Shown in pieces: positions 46,268-54,052 of a DNA stretch of 64,000 nucleotides. The stretch's first letter is position 1; every line of letters begins with the position of its first letter. The stretch lies in the NCBI RefSeq assembly GCF_012932215.1, contig NZ_CP048788.1:124001-188000 (forward strand), given 5' to 3'. Source of the DNA: Roseobacter ponti (GTDB lineage Bacteria > Pseudomonadota > Alphaproteobacteria > Rhodobacterales > Rhodobacteraceae). Under the pieces are notes generated by a model. That model worked only from the letters and a program-made list of their open reading frames with translations, ran no database searches and had not been told where the DNA came from. The position numbers were made by a program, and so were the translations under genes.

Positions 46268-47206
46268 TCATTTGCGGACCGCCCCGAATGTGATCCCGCG
46301 CAGCAGGTGTTTGCGCAGTGCCACGGTGAAAATCATCACCGGCAGCAGGAAGATGGTCGCGCCTGCCGCTACGGCGGGCCAGTCGAGGCCGCCCACGCCG
46401 ATGATCGTGGGGATGAAGGGCGGCGCTGTCTGTGCCGTGCCGGAGGTCAGCAGCACCGCAAAAGCGTATTCGTTCCAGGCGAAGATCAGACAGAAGATCG
46501 CGGTGGAGGCGATGCCGGTCGCGGCCTGGGGCAGCACGACTTTGTAGAAAGCCTGGAACCTTGTGTAGCCGTCGATGAGGGCGGCTTCTTCGTATTCGCG
46601 TGGGATCTCGTCGATGAAACCTTTGAGAAGCCAGACGGCGAGAGAGATGTTCACTGCGGTATAAAGCAGGATCATGCCAAGGTGTGTGTCCGACAGACCG
46701 AGCTGGCGGTACATCAGGAAAATCGGGATGGCCACCGCGATGGGGGGCATCATCCGCGTACTGAGGATGAAGAACAGAAGATCATCCGCCAGCGGAATTT
46801 TGAACCTGGAAAAGGCATAGGCCGCGAGCGTGCCCAGAAAGATACTGAGAAAGGTCGAGCCGAAGCCGATGATGACAGAGTTGAGGAACCGTTCGCCAAA
46901 CTTCGACGGGCCGGCGATGACCATATCGTACTGCCGCACGATGTCTTCATACCAGGTCTCGGGCGGGTTGGCGGCCAGGAACTCATCGGTCTGGCGCGTG
47001 CGGGTGGTAAAGAGGTTCACGTAGCCTTCAAGCGTTGGCTCGAAAAAGACCTTTGGCGGATAGCTGATGGCATCGGCGGGCGATTTGAACCCGGTGAGCA
47101 TGATCCAGGCGAGCGGGATCATCGTAATCAGCGCGTAGGTGATGACCAGTGTACCGGCAAACCATTTAGACCGTTTGCTGGGTTCGGTGACGGAGAAGCT
47201 GCTCAT
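46268..47206 (-). CDS. Sugar/polyol ABC transporter permease 2 (MalG-like)
   Basis: 312 residues, six transmembrane segments. EAA loop EYEEAALIDGYTRFQAFYKVVLP (about 200-222) docks the ATPases. A long periplasmic loop between segments 1 and 2 (about 40-105, FEPTLEGYVNLFTTRTRQTDEFLAA) is longer than in MalG. Starts inside the stop of the 49-codon ORF (ATGA). Confidence 0.92.
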   Translation of the reverse strand: MSSFSVTEPSKRSKWFAGTLVITYALITMIPLAWIMLTGFKSPADAISYPPKVFFEPTLEGYVNLFTTRTRQTDEFLAANPPETWYEDIVRQYDMVIAGPSKFGERFLNSVIIGFGSTFLSIFLGTLAAYAFSRFKIPLADDLLFFILSTRMMPPIAVAIPIFLMYRQLGLSDTHLGMILLYTAVNISLAVWLLKGFIDEIPREYEEAALIDGYTRFQAFYKVVLPQAATGIASTAIFCLIFAWNEYAFAVLLTSGTAQTAPPFIPTIIGVGGLDWPAVAAGATIFLLPVMIFTVALRKHLLRGITFGAVRK

Positions 47207-47352
47207 TCTGTGGTCTCCGGTCCGGTGGTCTGTTGCGCATCGTCTACCGGGGGTTTTTGTCCGGGTGCGGCATTGAGGTTGACGGGCCCTGACGGGCTAA
47301 TGCGGGCGATAAGCGGGGAGGCTGCTTGTCTTGTCTGAATGGTGATTTTCAT
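47203..47352 (-). CDS. Small ORF, 49 aa, between the two permease genes
   Basis: Not recognised. ATG 47352 follows the permease 1 stop by two bases, and AAGGAG stands 8 bases before it; its stop overlaps the permease 2 ATG as ATGA. Sequence begins MKITIQTRQAASPLIARI, is then Pro/Ala/Gln-rich and ends TTGPETTE. No signal or membrane segment. The signals suggest it is translated, at least to couple the permease genes; a stable protein is unproven. Confidence 0.5.
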   Translation of the reverse strand: MKITIQTRQAASPLIARISPSGPVNLNAAPGQKPPVDDAQQTTGPETTE

Positions 47353-47354
47353 GA

Positions 47355-48302
47355 TCAGCGCTCCTTCACCCTGTTGAGGGCTTTGACGTAGATCGAGGCC
47401 AGGCCGAAGACGGTCACAAAAAGGATGATCGCATAGGCTGAGGCATAGCCGGTGCGCCATTTCTCGAAGGCCTCGCGTTTGAGGTTGATTGAGGTGAGCT
47501 CGGTCGTCGAGCCGGGCCCGCCGCCGGTGAGCTGCACCACCAGATCGAACATCTTGAAATTCTCGATGCCGCGGAAAAGCACCGCAAGCATCAGGAAGGG
47601 CAGCACCATGGGGATGGTGATGGTGAAGAACTGTCTGAGTTTTGAGGCGCGGTCGATCTCGGCGGCTTCGTATATGTAGTCCGGGATGGAGCGGAGCCCG
47701 GCAAGACAGATCAGCATCACGAAAGGCGTCCACATCCAGGTGTCCACAATGACGATCGACCAGGGGGCGAGATCTACGGAGCCCAGCATTTCAAAGCTCG
47801 ACGGATCCTTGCCGGTGAAGAAGGCCACGATGTAATTGAAGAGGCCGATCTGTGGCTGGTAGAGGAATTTCCAGAAGTTGCCGACCACCGCGGGGCTGAG
47901 CATCATCGGCAGCACAATGATCGTGGTCCACAGATCGTTGCCTTTGAATTTGCGGTTGATGAGCCAGGCGAGCGTAAATCCGATCAGCACCTGGAAGAAA
48001 ATCGTCCAGAACAGAAAATGTGCCGTGGCCTGCATGTTGAGCCAGATGTCGGTGTCGGTGAGGATGCGCTCGTAATTGCGCAGGCCGACGTATTCGACCT
48101 CGCGGTTCAGGCGGTTGGCGCGAAAGTTGGTGAAGCTGAGATTGATCGTCCAGATCAGCGGAAAGATGTTGATCGCCAGCAGCAGGAAAATCGTGGGCGC
48201 CACGAAGATCCAGGCGATGGCCCTGTCGCTCAGGCCTTTGATCTTGCGGGCCATGACGGGGGGCGTGGCCTCGGCCGCGCGGGTGATGGGAGTGTCGGAC
48301 AT
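47355..48302 (-). CDS. Sugar/polyol ABC transporter permease 1 (MalF-like)
   Basis: 315 residues with six transmembrane segments (first: AIAWIFVAPTIFLLLAINIFPLIWT, about 28-52). EAA loop YIYEAAEIDRASKLRQFFTITIP near residues 210-232. C-terminal GSTTELTSINLKREAFEKWRTGYASAYAIILFV is usual for this group. Lies after the binding protein with a 93-base gap holding hairpins. Confidence 0.92.
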   Translation of the reverse strand: MSDTPITRAAEATPPVMARKIKGLSDRAIAWIFVAPTIFLLLAINIFPLIWTINLSFTNFRANRLNREVEYVGLRNYERILTDTDIWLNMQATAHFLFWTIFFQVLIGFTLAWLINRKFKGNDLWTTIIVLPMMLSPAVVGNFWKFLYQPQIGLFNYIVAFFTGKDPSSFEMLGSVDLAPWSIVIVDTWMWTPFVMLICLAGLRSIPDYIYEAAEIDRASKLRQFFTITIPMVLPFLMLAVLFRGIENFKMFDLVVQLTGGGPGSTTELTSINLKREAFEKWRTGYASAYAIILFVTVFGLASIYVKALNRVKER

Positions 48303-48321
48303 TTAAACGCAGCTTTCCGGT

Positions 48322-48386
48322 GGCAGGGCGGGGGGCCGCCTTGCCGGTTCAGGAGAGAGCCAGGGTGAGGCGCATGCCCCACCCTG
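48322..48386 (-). other. Paired mRNA hairpins between binding-protein and permease genes
   Basis: CAGGGTGGGGC/GCCTCACCCTG on the minus strand (48386-48361): 11 pairs with one G-U and a 4-base loop, ten bases after the binding-protein stop. A second, GGCAAGGCGG/CCGCCCTGCC (48345-48322), has one mismatch. Neither has a T-run. This is the classical layout that protects upstream mRNA and keeps the binding protein more abundant than the permeases. Confidence 0.6.
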
Positions 48387-48395
48387 AAGTGATTT

Positions 48396-49715
48396 TCAGA
48401 GTTTGCCTTCGTCTTCGAAGGTTTCTGTCCAGTCCTCGATCAGCTTATCGAGCGCTTCCTGTGCGGTGCCCTGATCGGCGACCACATAGTCATGGACGCG
48501 TTTCTGCATGGCCAGCAGCAGTTCGGCATAGGCCGGCTCCTGCCAGAAATCCTGCACCGCACCCATGGCTTCGAGGAAGTCACCGGCAAATGGTGCGCTG
48601 TCCACGAATTCAGGGCTTTCCAGCACGGCTTTATGCGCGGAATAGCCGCCCAGATCCCACCATTTCTGCTGTACCTCGGGGTTGGCGAACCACTTGATAT
48701 ACTCAAGTGCTGCGTCCTGTTTATCGGAGTAAGCAACGACCGAGATGCCCTGACCGCCCAGCGTGGAGCCCGCCTGGTTCTGGGGCGGGTTCACGAAGAA
48801 GTCGATCTTTTCGCCGCCGGTGTTGGGGTCTGCATAGAGCCCGGGGAAGAAGGCGAACCAGTTCATCGCCATCGCCACCTGGCCCGATTTGAAGGCATCG
48901 AGGCTCTCACCCATATAGCTGTTCGTATAGCCCGGAGGTGTCGCTGTTTCATAGAACTCTTTATAGAATTCAAGCGCTTCCACAGCTTCGGGTGAGTTTA
49001 CAGCACCTTCCATGTCGTATTCGCCGGGTGTGTTTTCGTACTTGAACCCCCAGGGGTAAAGCGCCGAAGTGACACCCATTGTGATGCCTTCAGAGCCACG
49101 CTCTGTGAAGATGGCGGCACCGTACACCGTCTGTCCGTCAATCTCGCGACCCTGGAAGAACTGTGCTGTTTCGAGCAGCTCTTTCTGAGTTGTCGGTTCT
49201 GCCAGATCACGGCCAGTGGCCTCTTTGAAGGCGGCTTTGATGTCGTCGCGCGCGAACCAGTCTTTGCGGTAGAACCAGCCGTTGGCGTCGCCCATGGCAG
49301 GCAGCGCGTAGTAGTTCGGCGTGCCCTTCGGCCACGTGGAATAGGCATAGACCGTCGCATCAGCGAAGTCGCCCATGGAGATGCTTTCGGCGTCAAAGAA
49401 ATCGTTGAGTTTCACGTAGTGGCCGTTTTCCGCGCCGCCGCCGATCCACTGGCTGTCGCCGATGAGCAGATCGCAGAGTTTGCCGCCTGAGTTCAGCTCA
49501 TTGAGCATGCGGTCGGCGAAATTGGGCCAGGGGATAAATTCAAAGCTCATGGTGTGGCCGGATTCCGCTTCGAACTCCTTGGAAAGCTCGACGAGGGCGT
49601 TGGCCGGATCCCATGCAGCCCAGCACAATGTGAGTTCTTCGGCCTGAGCGGCACTGCTCATGCCCGCGGCTGCGAGGCTGAGTGCGCTGACCGTGGTCAG
49701 TTTCGAAAATTTCAT
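48396..49715 (-). CDS. Sugar/polyol ABC transporter substrate-binding protein
   Basis: Family 1 extracellular solute-binding protein, 439 residues. Signal peptide 1-25 (ending SAAQA-EELT), then CWAAWDPANALVELSKEFEAESGHTMSFEFIPW and a mature fold with many aromatic residues (WF, WY, YY) lining the presumed sugar pocket, such as GVTSALYPWGFKYENTPG and AMNWFAFFPGLYA. First gene of the operon, so likely expressed most. Substrate not known; no close match to maltose-type motifs can be claimed from sequence alone. Confidence 0.92.
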   Translation of the reverse strand: MKFSKLTTVSALSLAAAGMSSAAQAEELTLCWAAWDPANALVELSKEFEAESGHTMSFEFIPWPNFADRMLNELNSGGKLCDLLIGDSQWIGGGAENGHYVKLNDFFDAESISMGDFADATVYAYSTWPKGTPNYYALPAMGDANGWFYRKDWFARDDIKAAFKEATGRDLAEPTTQKELLETAQFFQGREIDGQTVYGAAIFTERGSEGITMGVTSALYPWGFKYENTPGEYDMEGAVNSPEAVEALEFYKEFYETATPPGYTNSYMGESLDAFKSGQVAMAMNWFAFFPGLYADPNTGGEKIDFFVNPPQNQAGSTLGGQGISVVAYSDKQDAALEYIKWFANPEVQQKWWDLGGYSAHKAVLESPEFVDSAPFAGDFLEAMGAVQDFWQEPAYAELLLAMQKRVHDYVVADQGTAQEALDKLIEDWTETFEDEGKL

Positions 49716-49785
49716 GTGATTCCTCCCTATGTGTCATGCCCGACCGCTTGATGACGATTCGGTGGCTGACTGCTCCGAGGCTAAT

Positions 49786-49801
49786 TGAGGGGCGTACCTC
49801 A
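49786..49801 (-). promoter_or_regulatory. LacI-type operator 1
   Basis: Minus-strand TGAGGTACGCCCCTCA, 16 bases, TGAGG/CCTCA arms with a central CG as in LacI-family operators, 71 bases before the binding-protein ATG (49715). A possible promoter TCGACA - 17 - TTAGCC surrounds it. Confidence 0.75.
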
Positions 49802-49816
49802 TGTCGATGATTTTTT

Positions 49817-49832
49817 TGAGGGACGTACCTCA
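49817..49832 (-). promoter_or_regulatory. LacI-type operator 2
   Basis: Minus-strand TGAGGTACGTCCCTCA, identical to operator 1 except one base; 14 of 16 positions are self-complementary. The centres are 31 bases apart, nearly three helical turns, as expected for cooperative binding. Confidence 0.75.
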
Positions 49833-50036
49833 GAAACGCTTAAACTGCTGTTTTACCGGGAATGTTTCTTTTCCGAGCGCTGAACGCAGGACCGTCATCT
49901 GAGAGTGGTGATCAGGGCGAAGGCAGGCGGGGAATCAGTCTTCATGCGTTTTAGGGGCGGCATGATGTTTCCGGCAGGAGGCTGATTATCGGGCCACCTC
50001 GTGCAGAGATGCCAGGGGTGTGTGCCCGTGTTGTGA
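49833..50036. other. Remainder of the arfB/operon intergenic region
   Basis: Together with the operator region, 321 bases without a gene. No further coding sequence, terminator or repeat is seen; arfB ends at 50037 with no clear terminator. Confidence 0.5.
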
Positions 50037-50462
50037 TCAGACGTCGCCGTCGCGCACATTGCCGCGCAGAGCTTTGACCTCGCCGCGGGCCTTTTTCGCC
50101 TTCAGGCGGCGTTTTTTCGACCCTAACGTGGGCTTTGTGGGGATGCGCCGTTTGGGTGGTACGAGGGCTTTGCGGATGAGATCGGCCAGGCGGTCGCGCA
50201 CGATGTCGCGGTTGCGGGCCTGGCTGCGGGTCTCGTCGCATTGCAGCACCAACGCGCCTTCGGTGGTCCAGCGGCGTCCGGCGAGGCGGCGCAGACGGTT
50301 TTTCACCGGTTGCGCCAGATTGGGCGAGCGTGCGGCCTCGAAGCGGAGTTCGACGGCGGAGGAGACCTTGTTCACATTCTGACCACCGGGCCCGGAGGAG
50401 CGGATGAAGTTCTCCGTCAGCTCCCAGTCCTCAATGGCGATGTCTTTGTTGATCCTCAGCAT
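50037..50462 (-). CDS. arfB: Alternative ribosome-rescue factor ArfB (peptidyl-tRNA hydrolase)
   Basis: Rescues ribosomes stalled at the end of non-stop mRNA. Start at ATG 50462 (MLRINKDIAIEDW), giving 141 residues. Catalytic GGQ at residues 26-28 in SSGPGGQNVNK; C-terminal basic tail rich in Arg and Lys (PPKRRIPTKPTLGSKKRRLKAKKARGEVKALRG), which reaches into the mRNA channel. The in-frame sequence upstream of ATG crosses the leader terminator and is not coding. Confidence 0.93.
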   Translation of the reverse strand: MLRINKDIAIEDWELTENFIRSSGPGGQNVNKVSSAVELRFEAARSPNLAQPVKNRLRRLAGRRWTTEGALVLQCDETRSQARNRDIVRDRLADLIRKALVPPKRRIPTKPTLGSKKRRLKAKKARGEVKALRGNVRDGDV

Positions 50463-50493
50463 GGGATGCCTTTTGCCACGAAATACGCAGACG

Positions 50494-50523
50494 AAAAAGG
50501 GCCGCACGGGATGCGTGCGGCCC
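50494..50523 (-). terminator. Strong terminator upstream of arfB
   Basis: On the minus strand GGGCCGCAC (50523-50515) pairs perfectly with GTGCGGCCC (50507-50499), 9 bp around a 7-base loop, followed by TTTTT. It lies only 32 bases before the arfB ATG, so it ends a leader or small RNA, and may attenuate arfB. Confidence 0.88.
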
Positions 50524-50596
50524 AATCGAATGGTTTACGGAGGTGGGGTCGGTTAGACGACCGTCCACTTCGGGGTTCTGCCCACCAAGGGCTGCC

Positions 50597-50653
50597 TCAG
50601 CAGGCGACCTCCAAAGCTGTTCCGACACCTCTCTCCAATACCGTTCTTGACAC
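50597..50653 (-). CDS. 18-codon leader ORF with extended Shine-Dalgarno
   Basis: GTG 50653 to TGA 50597-50599, encoding VSRTVLERGVGTALEVAC. It follows AAAGGAGGTGATCCA, a perfect complement of the 16S tail; GGAGG is 7 bases from GTG, ideal spacing. Coding is inferred from these signals only. No run of one amino acid as in an amino-acid attenuator. Confidence 0.4.
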   Translation of the reverse strand: MSRTVLERGVGTALEVAC

Positions 50654-50790
50654 TGGATCACCTCCTTTACCTATCTGTTAAAACCACCTGAATCGTCGCA
50701 CAGCAAATCGCATTCGCCAAGCACTTTTTTAAAGATCCGCCATCGGGGCGACGGTGTCTGATTATTTCGCAGGCAGACCCGGCAGAGTGC

Positions 50791-51411
50791 TCAGGATGCA
50801 GGTGCAAGGCGCGCGGTCAGAGCCCGGAACGGTATCAGGGCAATGAGCGCCAGCGCCAGTTTCACGCCCCAGTCGGCCACGGCGAGCGACACCCAGAGCG
50901 GTGCCATCGGGCCCACGCCCAGCAGGGGCAGGACTTCGCCGGCCCAGGACACATCATTGCCCGGCTCGAGGAATGTGAGGCCAGCGGAGAAGGCGATGGT
51001 GAAAAAGAGGGCGGTGTCCACCGTGCTGCCGATGATGGTAGAGGCCAGCGGCGCGCGCCACCAGGCGCCGTTCCGGAGTGCGGAAAAGATCGCCACATCA
51101 AGGAGTTGCGCGGTCAGAAACGCGATAGCGGATCCGACGGCGATGCGCAGGGTCACCAGAGGCCCGAACTCGCCCGTAATCTGTGTGCCGATGAGAGAGC
51201 AGATAACGCCCACGACGAAGCCCGCGAGCACAACGCGCCGGGCGGCCTGCGCGCCATAGACGCGGTTCATAATGTCAGTGACCAGAAAGGCCAGCGGATA
51301 GGTGAAGGCCCCCCATGTCAGCCAGTTCCCGAAGAGGAACTGCACGAGGATATTGGAGGCCACCACGATGGCGGCCATGGCAATGATGCCGGGGATGTAA
51401 GCGCGGTTCAT
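50791..51411 (-). CDS. yhhQ: Queuosine precursor transporter (YhhQ / VUT family)
   Basis: Inner-membrane importer of 7-cyano- or 7-aminomethyl-7-deazaguanine for queuosine tRNA modification. 206 residues from ATG 51411 (MNRAYIPGIIAMAAIVVASNIL), with about six transmembrane segments and the family block TYPLAFLVTDIMNRVYGAQAARRVV; GSTVDTALFFTIAF is also characteristic. An in-frame extension upstream lacks the family pattern and is not used. No neighbour of the queuosine pathway lies in the window. Confidence 0.88.
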   Translation of the reverse strand: MNRAYIPGIIAMAAIVVASNILVQFLFGNWLTWGAFTYPLAFLVTDIMNRVYGAQAARRVVLAGFVVGVICSLIGTQITGEFGPLVTLRIAVGSAIAFLTAQLLDVAIFSALRNGAWWRAPLASTIIGSTVDTALFFTIAFSAGLTFLEPGNDVSWAGEVLPLLGVGPMAPLWVSLAVADWGVKLALALIALIPFRALTARLAPAS

Positions 51412-51537
51412 GGGTTTGTTTTTCCGTTTTGACAAGGGTGCGGCACTTGGTCCGCGCTGTGGCGGACGGGCGGTCTTTAGGCTGCATCGTCCCGGGGCGC
51501 AAGTCACTCTTCGCGAAAGGGCCCGGCACGACAGGAC

Positions 51538-51560
51538 GCCGGCAGGGGCACTCTGCCGGC
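51538..51560 (-). other. Hairpin downstream of mepA
   Basis: Perfect 8-bp stem GCCGGCAG/CTGCCGGC in the 201-base gap between mepA and yhhQ, with no T-run. May end or protect the mepA message. Nothing else, including a preQ1-like aptamer, is apparent in the gap. Confidence 0.35.
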
Positions 51561-51612
51561 CGGAGCCTGCAGCTTTCACCTGACGGTTATGCCGGCCCGG
51601 ACGTCCGGCAGA

Positions 51613-52545
51613 TCAGCGCGCGGTCAGCACCTGAGCGCACTGCGCCGGAAGATCCGCGACGCGCAGTTCACGGCGGGGTTTCGGGGCCGGGGCATTGGGG
51701 TCGGGCGGTGGCGGGTTGAGGATGTTGTTCACCCAGGCCTGGGCATCCGCGCAGCCATCGCCCGCAGGCGGTGGCGTCTGGTTCACGCAGCCCTGCGCGC
51801 CTCTCGGGCAGGCGAGACGGACGTGAAAGTGATAGTGATGCCCGTACCAGGGCCGCACTTTATTAAGCCATGAGCGGTCCCCTTTGGCGTCTTTGCACAT
51901 CTGCACCTTGGCCCCTGGGAAGATGAAAATCCGTGCGACGCGCGGATCTGAGGCGGCGGCTTTGACGATCTGGTGATGCGCGGGCGTCCAGTTGTCGTTG
52001 ACGAAGGCACCCTTGTTGCGGCGCATGGAGACAGACGAGATATTCTCGCGCTGGCTGGCGGAAAGCGACAGGTTGTCGGCACGTCGCAGCCAGATGTCAG
52101 CATCAAGACCGATCTGGTGGCTGCGGTGGCCCGAGAGCATCGGCCCGCCGCGCGGCTGGCTCAGATCGCCCACATAGATGCCGTTCCAGCCAGGTTGCCG
52201 GGCGGCGGCGCGGCTGAGGTCTTCGACGAAATCCACGGTCTCGGGATGGCCCCAGTTGCGGTTGCGCGACAGGCGCATCGCCTGCCAGGTCGGGCCGGTT
52301 TCAGCAAGCTGTGCGGCACCTGCCACGCAGCCTTTGGCGTAGCTGCCATAGGGTGCGGGGGCCTGCCCGGAACCGTCTGTTTTGGCACCGAAGACCGATT
52401 TGGCGACCTTTTGCGCGTCGGCGGACCCCGAGGTGCCGATGGTGGGCAGCGGTCCGGCAGGGGCTGTGTTTGTCGCAGGTTGCGAGCAGGCCGCCAGGAT
52501 AAGGCAGGCGGCAGAAATCAGTGTTATCATTCGGGGCAGTGTCAT
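51613..52545 (-). CDS. mepA: Penicillin-insensitive murein DD-endopeptidase (MepA family), lipoprotein
   Basis: Zinc LAS-type endopeptidase that cuts D-Ala-meso-DAP cross-links in peptidoglycan. 310 residues with a lipoprotein signal (lipobox LAAC, Cys20). Metal-site motifs GHRSHQIGLDADIW (about 139-152) and WYGHHYHFHVRL (about 231-242). C-terminal Pro-rich region (NPPPPDPNAPAPKP). The start overlaps the MFS gene's stop by 4 bases (ATGA). Confidence 0.92.
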   Translation of the reverse strand: MTLPRMITLISAACLILAACSQPATNTAPAGPLPTIGTSGSADAQKVAKSVFGAKTDGSGQAPAPYGSYAKGCVAGAAQLAETGPTWQAMRLSRNRNWGHPETVDFVEDLSRAAARQPGWNGIYVGDLSQPRGGPMLSGHRSHQIGLDADIWLRRADNLSLSASQRENISSVSMRRNKGAFVNDNWTPAHHQIVKAAASDPRVARIFIFPGAKVQMCKDAKGDRSWLNKVRPWYGHHYHFHVRLACPRGAQGCVNQTPPPAGDGCADAQAWVNNILNPPPPDPNAPAPKPRRELRVADLPAQCAQVLTAR

Positions 52546-53909
52546 CGGACGCGGTCTCCCTTTGGATGGACCCAGATCAGCACGAAAAGGGACAGAATGA
52601 AAAGCCCGATGAGCGGAGAGATGCCCATGCGCGCGCTTTCAGTGAGGGTGGTGACAATTGAGATCAGCGCAGGCGCCAGAAAGGCCGTGGCCTTGCCCGA
52701 CAGCGCGAAAAGGCCAAAGGCCTCGGTGGGGCGGTCGGGGTTGGTATGGCGCACCATCATTGAGCGGGAGGCAGCATAAAGCGCACCACCAGCCCCGCCA
52801 ATGGCCGCGCCGCAGATGTAAAAGAGTACATCCGGCAGGGCGGAGCCGGGAGCGAGGGCCTGACCGAAGAAGGCCTCGCGTGACATGCCCACGATGATGC
52901 AGCAGACGATGATGAGGATGAAAATACAGACCCTGATGACAGGTTTAGGGCCGAATTTTGCGTCAAAGCGCCCGCCGATCCATGTGGCGATGGCGGCGGT
53001 CACCGCGCCGAGGATACCAAAGAGCGCGATGTTGGTGAGCGACCAGTCGAGTACCAGGCGCGCATAGACGCCGCCAAAGCCGTAAAGCGCGTTGAGCGCG
53101 TCGCGGTAAAGCATCGATGAGCCGAGATAGGCCGCGAGGCTGGGGCGTTTCAGGACCTGCGCCAGTGACGCTCTGAGATCTGTCATCGCTTCGGTAAAGC
53201 CGCCCTGTTTCACGACGGGGGCAGGTTCGCGGACCCAGAGGAAATAGGGGATCATGAAGAACACGAACCACAGCGCGATAAACGGGCCGACAAAGCGGGT
53301 GCCCTCGCTTTGCGCAGGGTTGAGCCCGAAGGCAGGGGCGAGGCCGATGAGCGTTGTGCCCGCCTCCGGGTTGGCCTCAAAGAAAAAGAGCAGCATGACG
53401 AAAAGCGAGACCACACCGCCCCAGTAACCGAGGGCCGCACCCGTGCCGCTGATCTGCCCGATGGTGTCCTCGTCGCCGAGGCCAGGGAGCTGTGCATTGA
53501 CGAAAATCAGCGCGAACTCGGCGGCCACGAAGCCGATGGCGAAAGCCACAAGGCAGAACCACAGGCCCGAGCCGTCGGGCATCAGGTACCACATCGCCGC
53601 AGCCGCGATCACATAGATCACCGAAAAGGCGACGATCCAGGGCATGCGTTTGCCGGTGCTGTCGGCATAGGCCCCGATGACCGGCCCCAGAAGGCCGATG
53701 GTCAGGCCGGCGACGAGCTGCGCGTTGGCCCAGACCGACTGCGCGCGCGCGTCCGCGGCTTTTTCCGCCATGCCGCCGGTGGCGAAGAAATCCGTGGCGA
53801 CACCCGCAAAATAGGGGCCGAAGATGAAGGTCAGCCCGAGCGTGTAGAAGGGCTGCGCCGCCCAGTCGAAGGCGAACCACCCCCAGATACGCTTTTTCTG
53901 TGCTGTCAT
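52542..53909 (-). CDS. MFS transporter, UMF1 / Atg22-like
   Basis: 455 residues, about 12 transmembrane helices, with the UMF1 opening IWGWFAFDWAAQPFYTLGLTFIFGPYF (shown here only as family description) and an inner loop of basic residues. The yeast homologue Atg22 exports amino acids from the vacuole; the bacterial substrate is not known. Coupled by ATGA to mepA, so co-expression with a cell-wall enzyme hints at muropeptide or amino-acid transport, which is inference only. Confidence 0.83.
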   Translation of the reverse strand: MTAQKKRIWGWFAFDWAAQPFYTLGLTFIFGPYFAGVATDFFATGGMAEKAADARAQSVWANAQLVAGLTIGLLGPVIGAYADSTGKRMPWIVAFSVIYVIAAAAMWYLMPDGSGLWFCLVAFAIGFVAAEFALIFVNAQLPGLGDEDTIGQISGTGAALGYWGGVVSLFVMLLFFFEANPEAGTTLIGLAPAFGLNPAQSEGTRFVGPFIALWFVFFMIPYFLWVREPAPVVKQGGFTEAMTDLRASLAQVLKRPSLAAYLGSSMLYRDALNALYGFGGVYARLVLDWSLTNIALFGILGAVTAAIATWIGGRFDAKFGPKPVIRVCIFILIIVCCIIVGMSREAFFGQALAPGSALPDVLFYICGAAIGGAGGALYAASRSMMVRHTNPDRPTEAFGLFALSGKATAFLAPALISIVTTLTESARMGISPLIGLFILSLFVLIWVHPKGDRVR

Positions 53910-54052
53910 GGCTGCCCGCCTTTTATCGTTATCTTAAGCTAAAGCAGCCACAACCCGTTGACGCAAGAAGTGCTTTGGCCCGCGGGCGGCGGGGCCTTGC
54001 CCTTTGGGGCGGGCCTGCTTAACTGAGTGCAGAGATCAAAAGAGGGCAAACG

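Larger units (their letters stand above)
50494..50690 (-). ncRNA. Putative structured leader / small RNA upstream of arfB
   Basis: Boundaries are estimated: the 5' end is uncertain (a TTGCTG - 17 - TTTTAA promoter is possible just upstream) and the 3' end is the terminator. The RNA carries a 15-base exact complement of the 16S rRNA 3' tail (50668-50654), an 18-codon ORF, small hairpins such as GGTCG/CGACC (50563-50548), and CACCTCC (50545-50539) able to pair with the Shine-Dalgarno GGAGGTG. Either a regulatory leader of arfB or a separate small RNA. Confidence 0.5.

Noticed and set aside
50431-50661. 76-codon minus-strand frame running through the leader terminator into arfB
   Set aside because: Its GTG overlaps the Shine-Dalgarno itself, and it crosses a strong terminator and the arfB start; treated as an accidental frame.
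50653-50668. CTGGATCACCTCCTTT on the plus strand, identical to the 16S rRNA 3' end
   Set aside because: No further 16S homology on either side and no rRNA context; better read as a ribosome-binding sequence on the minus strand.
51412-51612. Possible preQ1 riboswitch before the queuosine precursor transporter
   Set aside because: No preQ1 aptamer pattern was found in the gap, only a GC-rich hairpin.
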